Source: Mesorhizobium huakuii | Lineage (GTDB): Bacteria > Pseudomonadota > Alphaproteobacteria > Rhizobiales > Rhizobiaceae | Assembly (NCBI RefSeq): GCF_014189455.1 | Contig: NZ_CP050297.1 | Span: 186,001 to 250,000, forward strand | Direction: 5' to 3' | DNA length: 64,000 nt | Shown: one piece after another, positions 1 through 9,624 of the stretch | Layout of the letters: every line of letters begins with the position of its first letter | Position numbering within the stretch: position 1 is the stretch's first letter | Translations under genes and position numbers: made by a program | Notes under the pieces: model-generated | The model's database searches: none | What the model saw: the letters and a program-made list of their open reading frames with translations, nothing else | Told to the model about the DNA's origin: nothing

Positions 1-60
1 ATCCTCTGAAATCACTGCCCACGATCCTCTGAAATGGGTGCCCACGATCCTCTGAAATCC
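1..60. repeat. IS21-type terminal repeat modules
   Basis: Three direct copies of the module ATCCTCTGAAAT stand at the window edge, two of them preceded by TGCCCACG. Multiple short repeats near the ends are typical of IS21-family elements, where the transposase binds them. They directly abut the truncated 3' part of istB, so this is probably the end of an internally deleted or recombined element. Confidence 0.6.
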
Positions 61-72
61 GCACTGCACATG

Positions 73-595
73 AGTCGAGCACCAGCAGATGGTACTTGTC
101 GAGCTTTGCGATGGCCCCTTCGAGATCGAGATTGCGGCGGGCGGCTTGCAGTTTCTGAACAAGGTCGGTGGTACGCGTGAACAGAACACGCCACCCATTC
201 TCGATCAGCCCGACGCCGATGGCGGCCGCCAGATGCGATTTTCCGCCGCCTGGCCCGCCAAACAGCATCAGATTGGCGCCGTTCTTCAACCAGACATCTC
301 CCGCGACCAATGCCATGACCCGGGCCTTCGAGACCATGGGCACAGCCGTGAAGTCGAAGGCATCGAGGGTTTTCCCCGGAGGAAGACGCGCTTCAGTGAG
401 GTGGCGCTGCATACGCCGCGTTTCGCGTTCGGCGACCTCGAACTCAGCAAGCGCCGCCAGCAGCCGGGAAGCCGGCCAGCCTTCGGTGTCAGCCCGCTCG
501 GCGAAGGTGTGCCAGGCCCTGGAGATGCCCGGCAGCCGCAGATCGGTGAGCATCAGGGACAAGCGCGCGGTATCGACAGGATCGTTGGGTCTCAT
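73..595 (-). pseudogene. istB: IS21-family helper ATPase IstB, 3'-truncated
   Basis: The reading frame starts at an ATG at 595 that overlaps the stop of the upstream istA, the usual IS21 arrangement. It encodes about 174 residues of IstB: an N-terminal helical part and a Walker A motif (GGPGGGKSH, about residue 114). The family likeness stops at the Walker B strand (LLVLD), after which the frame runs into the terminal repeat modules. A complete IstB is about 250 residues, so the C-terminal third of the AAA+ domain is gone and the protein should be inactive. IstB normally directs the IstA transposase to its target. Confidence 0.8.
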
Positions 596-2100
596 GCCGT
601 GACCTCCACGCGGGTGCCGATAAGCCTGTCGTAATCGACCAGTTTACCCAGATTGACGCTGACCTGCGGGACACAGGCCGGGTTCGGCGCGAACCGGGCG
701 CGCATGCCGTCAAGCGTCGGCAAGGTTCCCGCATCGAGCTCGCCCTGGATGGCGTGGGCGAGTGCGGCCTCGACATTGCGCTCATGGGCGAGGCTCAGCA
801 GTTCCACCGTCAGGCGGCAGGCATCGCGTTCCGGCAGCCTCTCCATGGTGGCATTGTAGAGATTGCGATAGGCATCCCTGGGGAAGAGCTGATCGCGATA
901 GCCGAGTCTGGGCAAAGCCCCCGGTTTCTGGCGCAGGGAATGAATGACGTGATGATAGTTCACGACATGCTGGGTGGGGCCGAGCTGGCCTCTGACGCGC
1001 GGCAGCTTCATCAGGGACGTGCCGCCGAGGAACAGTTCGATATGCTCCTTGAAGAGCCGTGCGCGCAGCCGATGTCCGATCAGCCGTGAAGGAACGGTGT
1101 AGAAGACCCGGCGAAGGGTAAACCCTCCACTGCTGGTGACGTAGACGATCTCGTCTTCGCCTTCGGGCTGGCGCTTGCGCGGCAGCGCCAGCAGGCTTTC
1201 GCGCTCAATGGCGATCTCCCTGGCCCGACGGGCATTGCGCTGGCCGACAACCTCGTCGATGAAGGCGGCAAAACTGGTGACGTCCGCAAAGTCACGCGTT
1301 CCGCGCAGGAGAAGAGCATCTTCCAGTTCCCGCTTCAGATCGCCATGGGATCCTTCGACCGCGCCGTTCTCGTGGGCGACGCCGCGATTGTTGCGGCTGG
1401 CCTTCATGCCGTAATGGGCGCAAAGCGCTTCATACCGATCTGTCATGTCCTGTGCGGTATCGGCATTGAGATTGCGGAATGCAGCCGAAAGACTGTCCGT
1501 GCGGTGATCGCGCGGCGCGCCGCCGAGAGACCAAAGGGCGTTCTGCAAACCACTTGTCAGCGCGGCAAAACTCTCGCCGCCTTCGACAATCTCGGCATGC
1601 TCGAATCCACTGTATGCAAGTCGGAAGTGATAGAGCAGGTAATCGAAGGTCACGCTGGCGATCGTGACCTTGAGGCCCGGTGCATGGGTAAAATCCGACA
1701 GCCCCATGCGTCCCGGCTCGTGAACCTGCCGGAATATGACATCCTGATCTCCTCCATGGATCGCGCGCCATGCGCGGATCCGGCGCTCAAGTGTGCGGCG
1801 AATACCAGAATCGAGCTCGGGATGACGCTTGCAAAGCTCACGAAGAATGCCGACAGGGCGCAAGCCGGGAGCGCTTTGCAGCATGGGAACCACCTCTTCG
1901 GTGAATATCCCTTCCAATGGATCAGGCCGACGTCGTTCGTGTTTGGCCTTCTTCTCGCTTGGTGGACGGGGGTCTGATTCGATCCGATAACCAGTGGATG
2001 GGCTGAAACCTGATTTGGCGGCCGCGACAGGGACACTGTGCTTCTGGCGATTTTGCATATAGAGCCTCGATTGTTGATCCGTGATGTGACTGCCGGACAT
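592..2100 (-). CDS. istA: IS21-family transposase IstA
   Basis: A 502-residue protein with IS21 IstA organisation: N-terminal DNA-binding part, then an rve-type DDE core. The catalytic triad can be placed at DFTHA (Asp), TDSLSAAF (Asp) and NGAVEGSHGDLK (Glu), followed by the C-terminal beta-barrel and tail. Length is normal for the family. The stop overlaps the start of istB, so the two are translationally coupled. The element is probably immobile because its istB is truncated. Confidence 0.9.
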   Translation of the reverse strand: MSGSHITDQQSRLYMQNRQKHSVPVAAAKSGFSPSTGYRIESDPRPPSEKKAKHERRRPDPLEGIFTEEVVPMLQSAPGLRPVGILRELCKRHPELDSGIRRTLERRIRAWRAIHGGDQDVIFRQVHEPGRMGLSDFTHAPGLKVTIASVTFDYLLYHFRLAYSGFEHAEIVEGGESFAALTSGLQNALWSLGGAPRDHRTDSLSAAFRNLNADTAQDMTDRYEALCAHYGMKASRNNRGVAHENGAVEGSHGDLKRELEDALLLRGTRDFADVTSFAAFIDEVVGQRNARRAREIAIERESLLALPRKRQPEGEDEIVYVTSSGGFTLRRVFYTVPSRLIGHRLRARLFKEHIELFLGGTSLMKLPRVRGQLGPTQHVVNYHHVIHSLRQKPGALPRLGYRDQLFPRDAYRNLYNATMERLPERDACRLTVELLSLAHERNVEAALAHAIQGELDAGTLPTLDGMRARFAPNPACVPQVSVNLGKLVDYDRLIGTRVEVTA

Positions 2101-2184
2101 TCATTCTTCCTTTGAGCGGGAAGAAGAAATGCACCCGACACATCGCGATCACCAGACGGCGTGAACCCTATGTGGGTTCGCGCC

Positions 2185-2243
2185 GTCGCCAGGAACGTCC
2201 CTCCAGTCGGGCTACGCCCTCCCTCCGTGACGTCCCTGGCGAC
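2185..2243. repeat. Imperfect inverted repeat between two IS21 relics
   Basis: GTCGCCAGGAACGT (2185-2198) is mirrored by ACGTCCCTGGCGAC (2230-2243) with one mismatch, giving a 14-bp stem around a 31-base loop. It lies between the 5' end of one istA and the truncated second istA. It may be an IS end or a terminator-like hairpin; no U-tract follows it. Confidence 0.5.
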
Positions 2244-2277
2244 GCTCCCATCCTGATTGACGCTCCTTCCAGGTTGA

Positions 2278-3075
2278 TTGCCGCGCCGTACCCGCGATAA
2301 GGCAAAAGTCGAAGTTTCGGTCCAAATTGCCCAGAGATGGGTGCTGGCGCGCCTTCGCAACCGCCGCTTCTTCAGCCTGGTTGAACTCAATCAGGCGATC
2401 GGTGAGCTGGTCGCCGATCTCAATGGGCGGATCATGCGGGCCTATGGCATGAGCCGGGCCGAACTGTTTGCCGCGGTGGACGCTCCGGCGCTGAGACCTC
2501 TGCCGGCCGAGCCTTATGCCTTCGCCCTATGGAAACGCTGTCGGGTGGCGCCCGACTATCATGTCGAAGTCGACGGCAACTGGTATTCGGTTCCCTATCG
2601 CCTGATCCGCGAGCTCGTCGATGTCCGCATCGCCGATCGCACTGTGGAAGCCTTCTACAAGGGTGAACGGGTTGCCAGCCATGCCAAGTCCCCGGGCCGG
2701 CGCAATCACACTACGCTTGCCGATCACATGCCCAGCGCTCATCGACGGCACGCCTCCTGGACGCCGACCCGGATCAGCTTCGTAGCGGAGAAAATAGGTC
2801 CGTCCACGGCAGCCCTGACCACGGCGATCATGATGGCCCGGCCTCATCCCGAGCAAGGGTTCCGCACTTGCCTGGGCATCTTCGCCCTGCAGAAAACCTA
2901 CGGCGCTGCCCGTCTGGAAGCAGCCTGCCGGCGTGGAAACGCCATCCAGGCCCGCTCTGTTGGCTCCATTCGCTCCATCCTTAAGTCTGGCCTGGACCGC
3001 GCCTTCGCGGACCCGGAACCCGAGCCCAAACCCCTGCGCCACGGCAACATCCGTGGCCGCTCCTACTTCCACTGA
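2278..3075 (+). pseudogene. istA: IS21-family transposase IstA, C-terminal fragment
   Basis: About 265 residues matching only the C-terminal half of an IstA: the end of the integrase core ([14 protein letters not shown] onwards), the beta-barrel region ([15 protein letters not shown]) and the C-terminal tail. The catalytic Asp residues are missing because the 5' part has been lost near 2285. The open frame starts at a TTG that is probably not a real start. It is followed 22 bp later by an intact istB, so this is the right half of a second, unrelated IS21 element. Confidence 0.8.
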
Positions 3076-3097
3076 CCCTCATCATCAGGAGAGAAAA

Positions 3098-3850
3098 ATG
3101 CTCGCACATCCTACTCATGAACGCCTCATCGCCCTTGGCCTGGCCGGCATGGCCAAAGCCTTCGAGGAACAGAGAAGCTCGCCCGATCTTGCGGCCCTAA
3201 CCTTCGAGGAGCGCATCGGCATCATGGCGGACAGGGAAGCGGCGGAACGCGACACCAAGCGCATGACCGCGCGTCTCAAATTTGCCGCCCTGCGGCAGAA
3301 TGCCTGCGTCGAAGATATCGATCTGCGCATCCCACGCGGCATCGACCGCGCCCTTCTAGCCAGGCTTGTCGCCGGCGACTGGATCTCTCGGCACAATAAT
3401 TTGGCAATCACAGGCCCATGCGGCGTGGGAAAATCGTGGCTTGCCTGTGCCCTGGGCCACAAAGCGTGCCGGGACGGGCGCTCCGTCTCCTACCAGCGTG
3501 TCCCGCGCCTGTTCGAGGCAATGGCGCTGGCTCGCGGCGACGGTCGCCATGCCCGCATGCTCAAGTCTCTCGCTCGCGTCGAGCTACTGATATTGGACGA
3601 CTGGGGCATCTCGGTGCTCACTCAAAGCCAGCGCATCGATCTGCTGGAGATGCTTGAAGACCGCAACGGGCGGGCCTCCACCATCGTAACAAGCCAAGTG
3701 CCCGTCGATCAGTGGCACGAAGTCATCGGCGACGATCCCACCCTTGCCGACGCCATCCTCGACCGCCTCGTTCACAATGCTCACCGCATCAACATGACCG
3801 GCGAAAGCTTGAGGAAAATAGCTGGCAAGCAGGCGCTTGACGCCGACTAA
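3098..3850 (+). CDS. istB: IS21-family helper ATPase IstB
   Basis: A 250-residue AAA+ ATPase of the IstB/DnaC type. The ATG at 3098 follows a purine-rich GGAGAG ribosome site. Walker A is GPCGVGKSW (about residues 107-115) and Walker B is LLILDDWG; a sensor-like VTSQVP follows. The length is normal for the family. It pairs with the truncated istA just upstream and would load IstA onto target DNA, but has no complete partner here. Confidence 0.9.
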   Translation: MLAHPTHERLIALGLAGMAKAFEEQRSSPDLAALTFEERIGIMADREAAERDTKRMTARLKFAALRQNACVEDIDLRIPRGIDRALLARLVAGDWISRHNNLAITGPCGVGKSWLACALGHKACRDGRSVSYQRVPRLFEAMALARGDGRHARMLKSLARVELLILDDWGISVLTQSQRIDLLEMLEDRNGRASTIVTSQVPVDQWHEVIGDDPTLADAILDRLVHNAHRINMTGESLRKIAGKQALDAD

Positions 3851-3887
3851 AAACCAGTGAACTCATAGCAACCGTCGGTCAGGCTTC

Positions 3888-3930
3888 TGCTGCCCACGAT
3901 CGCGTGAAATCACTGCCCACGATCAGCGAA
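3888..3930. repeat. IS21-type terminal repeat modules (right end)
   Basis: Two direct copies of CTGCCCACGATC, each followed by a GTGAAAT or GCGAAAT variant, lie 40 bp past the istB stop. They resemble the modules at the left window edge and probably mark the right end of the second IS21 element. Confidence 0.55.
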
Positions 3931-3937
3931 ATGCGCA

Positions 3938-4390
3938 CGCTATCTGCACCGCGCCATCGACAAGCACGGCAATCCGGTGGACTTCCTGCTCACCGCGAGG
4001 CGCGACCTCGACGCCGCCAAGCGCTTCTTCCGCAAGATGTTGAAGGATGAGCCTTTGCTCGCACCGGAAAGGATCGGCACGGATGGCGCCAATACGTTCC
4101 CATCAGCGATCAAAACGTCAGTCGATGATGGGCTCCTGTATCCAGACCCCGTACACTATGTCACCAAGCACCTCCAGCAAGGCATCGAGAGCGACCATTT
4201 CCGGGTGAAGAAAAACATGCCTAAGATCGGTGGCTTCCAATCCTTCAAAACGGCGCGGCGAACAATCGCGGGCTTCGAAGCGATGTTGTGGCTGCGGAAA
4301 GGCTTCGGCTTTTCCGGCGATTGGACCGTCAATGATCAAAACGATCTGCTCGCGCGCCTCTTCGGACTTCAAAAGGTTAATAAAGCGTGA
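3938..4390 (+). pseudogene. IS6-family transposase, C-terminal fragment
   Basis: An open frame of about 150 residues that begins inside the coding sequence (RYLHRAIDKHGNPVDF). It contains the second catalytic Asp region (IGTDGANTF) and the Glu region (GIESDHFRVKKNMP), then the usual C-terminal tail. The N-terminal DNA-binding part and first Asp are missing. It abuts the IS21 terminal repeats, which suggests that the IS21 element cut it off. Confidence 0.8.
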
Positions 4391-4752
4391 AAAACACCGT
4401 GTTCGAAAGGGAATTGCGGCCCAAACCAATCTTTGCGACAAGCCCGATGAAAATAAACGTCCTGCCTTACCGGCTACCGCTGTTCAGTAGCGCTGCCGGT
4501 GATCATCAGGTGGGGGAGTTTCAAGTGACCATACCCGGGGGATTTTGACCGACCCACGGGGTCAAGCCCGCCAATCAGCAGGCCGTCTGACCTTCACACA
4601 ACGCCATCATAGAGCCCGCCACGCGCACGCGCGTGTGCCAATCATGCGGCCTTCGTCGTATGCGTACCGTCAAGTGGACGTTGAATCAAAACAAAATGAC
4701 GCCGTCACATCACAATCGATTTCATCGATCCCATGACGTGCTCAGCGCTCAG
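4391..4752. other. Intergenic stretch with a partial nod-box-like motif
   Basis: No gene was recognised in these 360 bp between the IS6 relic and the 3' end of virB11. At 4712-4731 the plus strand reads ACAATCGATTTCATCGATCC. This agrees at most positions with the 3' half of the rhizobial nod box (ACAATCRATTTTACCAATCY), but the 5' half is not recognisable. No gene lies downstream of it on the same strand. Confidence 0.3.
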
Positions 4753-5792
4753 CTAGTGCTTGTTAAGAAGATCGGCTGCTGTCTCTCCGCGTCGCCGGGC
4801 ATCGGCGGCGAGCCATACCTCCCCACCTGATACACGTCGCCATGGGTACGGAACGGCACAATGACATCAATGGCAGCCGACAGCATATCAAGGAGCGTGT
4901 GGTCTTCCACAGCCGCTCCTTGCGGACTGCTCTTGACGAGCGAAAAGAGCTTTTTGAAGCCTTGGACGGGGTCAGCACCATGAATAGTTGATATTGATCC
5001 CGCATGGCCGGAGACGACTTCGCTAAGGTAGGCCCAAGCGGCATCGTCGCGCATCTCGCCGAGCAATATTCGGTCAGGCCGCATGCGCAAGCTAGCTTGC
5101 AACAGTTGCTCTGCCGTCACCGCACCTAGGCCTGCTCGGTCTTTTGGATAGAGCAAACGCACATGGTTTTCGTGCGGGATAGCAAGTTCAAGCGTGTCCT
5201 CGATACTTATCAGCCTTTCCTGCGGCGGTATGGCGCTGATCAAAGTCTTACTCATCGTAGTTTTACCACTTCCAGTGGGTCCGCAAAGAAGCATCGTGAG
5301 CCGCCCCCTAACGCACTCACGTAAGAATTGCTCCAAGTCACCATGGTCGTAGTGCTGAAGAATCGTTTCGTCCTGCTGCGCTTGGCGCTCTTTTCGTGAC
5401 CGCCATTGATTCCAACGCGAGTATTCGTAGCGAGTTGAAACTTCCTTGAGTTCAGTCACACGACTTGAAGGACGCCGTATCGTCAGGCTTACTGTTCCTG
5501 AGGGAACAGCGGGCGGCAAACAGACTTGTAGCCGCTCTCCATTCGGCAACTCAGTCGCACAGAGAGGGCTTTGCGGTCCGACATCTTGCTTGCGCAGCGC
5601 TCCCGCCAGGATCGCGATGTCCTCCAGATCGTCATAACCGAGCGGTAGCGAATGTTTCGTAAAGACGCCGGCCTGTCGGACAAAGGCTTCCCCAGGCCCA
5701 TTGATAGCGACCTCTTCGGTCCCTGGCTCCTCAAGCCATTTCAGAACGGGGTCAAGAAGTAACCGCAGTTGAGGGTCAGCCTCCGATCGCAT
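4753..5792 (-). CDS. virB11: VirB11 traffic ATPase (C-terminal frameshift)
   Basis: Hexameric secretion ATPase at the inner membrane that powers pilus assembly and substrate transfer. Walker A is [10 protein letters not shown] (about residue 169), with the Asp box IEDTLEL, Walker B ([10 protein letters not shown]) and the His box STIHGA all present. It overlaps the virB10 stop by 17 bp. As sequenced, the frame ends at 4749 with a C-terminus unlike the family. One extra C in the run 4821-4824 would give the conserved VirB11 end ([16 protein letters not shown]) and a stop at 4753, for 346 residues, close to the length of Agrobacterium VirB11. The catalytic domain is unaffected either way. Confidence 0.93.
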
Positions 5793-6912
5793 TGTTACCT
5801 CTCCGATGTTGGCGATGTTTGGGGGATGGCGCTACGACAGTCGCTCTAAGATCGTATACATCTGAGAAATCGAGGTCCCGGGCCACAAAGATGGATACAG
5901 CATCTCCCTGGTTTTTCTTCAAGGTTGGCGGAATGTTGACCGTTGCCCTAAGAGTCGTCTCGACGGCTTGCCCGCCATTGCTCTGGAAGCTGTCGATGCC
6001 TGTTCCTCCGCCTGAGCCGCCAGCGTATTGACCCGCCGCCTGAAACGCGCCTTGAATGACGCTCATGAGCATTGCTCCGCCAAAGCGTTGCCAGAAGTGA
6101 TTATCCACCGTGCCAGGCATTCCGGAGCGGCCGAGCTCGTCAGCGCCCGGCGATGCTATCGAAACGAGGGCGTGGTCAGGTGTTTCGATGCGAGTCCATA
6201 GCACGAAGACACGCGCGTCCCCCTGTTGGAGACCACGCTGGATCTCGCCAATCACGGTCGTGCCGCGATCCAAAAGCACCACGTTGTTGGTGGCGCCGCG
6301 GACGTCTTTTGGTAAGACGCACTTCACATAGCCCGGCAGATTTGTGTCGATTGCTGTTTGCAAAATGCAAGGGATGATCGTTCCTTGAGTAATCACGAGA
6401 TCAGGGTGCGGCAAAAGTGTAGCCCGGCTTGGCTCCTGAACATCCGCCTTCATTCGACTTGAAAGATCGCTCCCGATGGAAATCTCCTCCTCGGTCGCAG
6501 GAGCATCCTTACGCGCGTCGTCGCGCAAGTGACCGTTGTCGGGCTGTTGACTGCTGCCGCTGTAAGCAAAAATTGGTGTTTGCTCGGGCGGCGGATCAGC
6601 TGGTGTCAGTGGCGTCGGCGCTGGCGCAGGATCTGTCACTTGCGCCGTCTCTACGGGTGCCGGAGGTTCGGGAGCAACCTTAATTGGCGCGGGACGGAAC
6701 GGCTCGGTATTCGGGAAAATTGGCGGTTTCGGCGGTGGTGGTTCGTCTTTTGTGCCCGGACGTCCCCCAAGCCAGATGAGCGATAGAGATGATATCAGAA
6801 CAAGACCAGCGACGGCCAACTTCTGCAGTCCCGAAACGGGCCGGCGGGCCGGCTCGAAGATCAACGATCCGGACGCATCCACATCATGTCCCGATGGGCC
6901 TGTTTCCTTCAT
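5776..6912 (-). CDS. virB10: VirB10 T4SS channel scaffold
   Basis: Energy-sensing protein that spans from the inner membrane to the outer-membrane core complex. A short cytoplasmic N-terminus is followed by one transmembrane helix (about residues 30-48), a proline-rich periplasmic stretch (about 55-115) and the TrbI/VirB10 beta-barrel domain. The start at 6912 is chosen because it overlaps the virB9 stop (ATGA) and gives 378 residues, the family length. An open frame extends 42 codons further upstream into virB9 but shows no likeness there. Confidence 0.95.
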   Translation of the reverse strand: MKETGPSGHDVDASGSLIFEPARRPVSGLQKLAVAGLVLISSLSLIWLGGRPGTKDEPPPPKPPIFPNTEPFRPAPIKVAPEPPAPVETAQVTDPAPAPTPLTPADPPPEQTPIFAYSGSSQQPDNGHLRDDARKDAPATEEEISIGSDLSSRMKADVQEPSRATLLPHPDLVITQGTIIPCILQTAIDTNLPGYVKCVLPKDVRGATNNVVLLDRGTTVIGEIQRGLQQGDARVFVLWTRIETPDHALVSIASPGADELGRSGMPGTVDNHFWQRFGGAMLMSVIQGAFQAAGQYAGGSGGGTGIDSFQSNGGQAVETTLRATVNIPPTLKKNQGDAVSIFVARDLDFSDVYDLRATVVAPSPKHRQHRRGNNAIGG

Positions 6913-7789
6913 CGGCCCGATTCTTTCAAAACGCGCCACACGTCGGGTCTTACTGTGCCGGAACCCGGCGCTCGTCCCACAGGGTCGTATGCCCTGTTGA
7001 AAATGGATAATACGGTGTTGCCGTCTCTCAGACGCCATTCCCGAGCGACTGCGGATACTTCGACATAGTCCCCTTTGACTGCATAATTGGCGGCGGCTTC
7101 CTTGCCGTCGGGATTAATGATGTAGAGGGAGGGTATGCGGGAATTGCTTGGGAAGCCAAATACGGTGGTAAAGCCATTGTCGAAAACTTCCAGCGGCGCC
7201 AGCGATCGATCGCCCTTTGCGACATAGTGAAAATTGCTTTCGTCCGGACTGGCAGTTGCGGCTGGCCGATTCAACAAATCCTGAACTCTCTGCTCATGCA
7301 GCACTTTCGCTCGGGCCTGACCAAGAATCGAGCGCCTTTCTGCTTCCTTTCTCTGAGCAGCAGCCTCATCACCAGGATAGGTGAACTGCACACTGTAGTA
7401 GAGGTCAGGTTGCTGCTCATCGAGTTTTGGCATCGCTCTCGTTGAAATGCTGAAGACGTATCTCCGTGTACCGGACTCACTCTCGGCAAGCACGATGACC
7501 GGCTGGGGCGGGAGGATGCGGCTAGCCTTAAAAAGAGATAATTGGCGCGCGGGAGCGCAGCCAGGTCTTTGCTGTTGGAAACGGCTACGGCTGTGACGGT
7601 CTCGTTAGCCCCGAATGTAACAACCAGCGTTGCCCCCACTGCGGTTGATAGGCGCACCACTTCGTCGGGACGGTATGCCAAGTACCTCATTCGCGGATCA
7701 AGTTTGCCGGCAAGAGGCGTGTCTTCCGCGCACGCGTCCGTCGCTAAGAAAAGTGAACAGGCCAGCGCGAGAAACGCTCTAGTTGTCAT
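6909..7789 (-). pseudogene. virB9: VirB9 outer-membrane core protein, frameshifted
   Basis: VirB9 forms the outer-membrane core complex with VirB7 and VirB10. A signal peptide (about residues 1-21, ending in ACAE) and the N-terminal domain are in one frame from 7789. The conserved C-terminal domain, with the region that binds VirB7, is in another frame ending at 6909. The two join if the five-A run at 7530-7534 had six bases, which restores NYLFFKASRILPPQP. The restored protein would be 293 residues, the usual VirB9 length. The ATG overlaps the virB8 stop. This is a true pseudogene, a phase-variable run or a sequencing error. Confidence 0.93.
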
Positions 7790-8499
7790 GGCTGCACTTG
7801 CCCCAGGTTTGACACGCTATCTTCCGAGGCTTGATAGGAAGTGATGAGTAGACCTCCCGGATTGGTCAGCCTCGATTGGCCAGGCAGGCCTGTCAAGCGT
7901 TCGTAGCGGATGGTCGCTGTCCAACTGCTCACCACCGGCATCTGCCCGTCAATAATAAGCGTACGTTGGTAGCGGATCTGTTGAACGTCCGGACTGATGT
8001 CATTTGAGGAAATGTGCCCGACCTCGAGCTTGCCGCGCTTGCCGACTGTGACTTGCGGCGAGGTGGAATTCGGGTAATTGAAGAAATCTTGATATTCCTG
8101 TCGCACAGCCGGTGCGCTGAAACTGGATACCAGATCATAGGCGTATTGGGCTGTATCTGCTGTGTAGCTCTCGCGCAGGCGCACATATTCCCACAGCGAA
8201 GCGTTTATGACAGCCCGGTCTTGGGTTGCCGGCAGTCGAGAGACTGACACTTCGCTGTCAACGGTCCCGTCCGGCCGTACCCAAAGGAACACAGGCACGA
8301 GCTTGGCCAACGGGACCATGGCAGCGATCGTGAAGGCCTGCGCAACGTTTCCTAGGACCGCCGCGGCTGCAAAGGCTATGAGGGCCTTTGACAGGCGCCG
8401 CGCAGACTTCGCTCGTGAAGTTTGAAACGCTTCCACCTTCTTGTAGTGGGCGGCTAGCGTTTCTCTCTCCACCAGAAGGGCATGTTCGGGAAACTTCAC
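7786..8499 (-). CDS. virB8: VirB8 inner-membrane assembly factor
   Basis: Bitopic inner-membrane protein that nucleates the T4SS. It has a short cytoplasmic N-terminus, one transmembrane helix (about residues 41-62) and a periplasmic NTF2-like domain, including SLWEYVRLRESY and the FFNYPN region. The chosen start is the GTG at 8499, which overlaps the virB7 stop and gives 237 residues, matching Agrobacterium VirB8 in length and N-terminal register (ALLVERE). An ATG at 8517 in the same frame lies inside virB7 and is less likely. Confidence 0.94.
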   Translation of the reverse strand: MKFPEHALLVERETLAAHYKKVEAFQTSRAKSARRLSKALIAFAAAAVLGNVAQAFTIAAMVPLAKLVPVFLWVRPDGTVDSEVSVSRLPATQDRAVINASLWEYVRLRESYTADTAQYAYDLVSSFSAPAVRQEYQDFFNYPNSTSPQVTVGKRGKLEVGHISSNDISPDVQQIRYQRTLIIDGQMPVVSSWTATIRYERLTGLPGQSRLTNPGGLLITSYQASEDSVSNLGQVQP

Positions 8500-8654
8500 T
8501 TGGGCTCTTCCGCACATTCGACCTGAAGATCCTCAGGGGTGGTTTCCCATTGTCCCACATTCAGTTGGAATGGCGCACCAGCGCAGGTCGCAAGCCCACT
8601 AGTTGTCTTGCACGCGGACAAAGCTAGGATTGATAAAATTAGGCAAAATTTCAT
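8496..8654 (-). CDS. virB7: VirB7 lipoprotein
   Basis: A 52-residue reading frame from an ATG at 8654. The signal peptide MKFCLILSILALSAC ends in a lipobox (LSAC, lipid-modified Cys15). A second cysteine at position 24 is placed like the VirB7 cysteine that forms a disulfide with VirB9 in Agrobacterium. It lies between virB6 (25 bp upstream) and virB8 (overlapping), exactly where virB7 belongs. The lipoprotein anchors the core complex in the outer membrane. Confidence 0.9.
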   Translation of the reverse strand: MKFCLILSILALSACKTTSGLATCAGAPFQLNVGQWETTPEDLQVECAEEPK

Positions 8655-8678
8655 GTTGGCACCGCGCTAGTCGATTGA

Positions 8679-9566
8679 TTAAACACCCGCCGTTTTGGCA
8701 AAATGGCGAGTGAGGCTGCTAGGCGGTTGGTTCGCACCTGCCCAAGAGCCGCCGGCTATGCTGCTGGCGATCGTCGGAAGCGCGACGATCAGAGCGTCGC
8801 CAGCTAGGAAAAGCATGTCGAGTTCGTAAAGGCCGATGATCTTGGCTGCTGTCGTACCCGAGGTTTTGATCACCACAAGCATGACTGTCAGCGAGGCTGC
8901 TTCGGCAGCGATAACTATCGTTGCAACGATGTTGAGGAGGAGAAGCAGCAGCCCATACGAGAGCAGTTGGCCGATCCATTTGGTAGCTATGTCTCGAGTG
9001 TGATCAAAAAGGTAGCCTACAAGAACCAGGGGGCCGATCGCCAAGAGCACCTTCGTCAGAATTCCGACGGCATCATAGATCTCGAACGCTGTCCACAGCG
9101 CGCCGTAGAAAATCCATTGCGCTCCCTGGAAAGCAAGTAAGTCCTGGCCATTCATAGGCCCAATTTCGGATGCAATCACCTGAAGGGCATACTGAGTTGA
9201 AGCAAACATGATGTCGAGCTTCTGGGAGATACCGATGAAGGGCAAGTCGCTGCCACTGATCTGATGAGCGAGCCTTGGAATCGTGTCGTCGAAGACAGAT
9301 TCAATGTACTGCTGGTAGTTGGCCTGCCCTAAGATAAGGGCAACGACAATCGATACCATGATTACGCGCGAGATACCCCCGCGCGCATCGACTTGACCAC
9401 GCATGACCAGACAGCCTTGGATTATTATCCAAAGCGTGACACACGCAACCAGAGGCGCGCTGACCGCCTCTTGGATTTTTTCAAGCACTCTGTGCAGCCC
9501 CAACGTAAAGGCCTGATCAAAGATCGTGTGTATAGCCGTGAATGGCGCGGCAATTTTGAAAGTCAT
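8679..9566 (-). CDS. virB6: VirB6 polytopic inner-membrane channel component
   Basis: A 295-residue hydrophobic protein, the same length as Agrobacterium VirB6. It has a periplasmic N-terminus, several transmembrane helices (clear ones near residues 35-75, 140-170 and 175-215) and a large central loop. In the T4SS it mediates substrate passage through the inner membrane and stabilises VirB3, VirB5 and VirB7. It lies between virB5 and virB7 in the operon. Confidence 0.93.
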   Translation of the reverse strand: MTFKIAAPFTAIHTIFDQAFTLGLHRVLEKIQEAVSAPLVACVTLWIIIQGCLVMRGQVDARGGISRVIMVSIVVALILGQANYQQYIESVFDDTIPRLAHQISGSDLPFIGISQKLDIMFASTQYALQVIASEIGPMNGQDLLAFQGAQWIFYGALWTAFEIYDAVGILTKVLLAIGPLVLVGYLFDHTRDIATKWIGQLLSYGLLLLLLNIVATIVIAAEAASLTVMLVVIKTSGTTAAKIIGLYELDMLFLAGDALIVALPTIASSIAGGSWAGANQPPSSLTRHFAKTAGV

Positions 9567-9624
9567 GGCGTGAGCCTGATTTGTTCCTGATCAGCGCAGC
9601 TGGACCGGATGAACTCAGCGTCGT

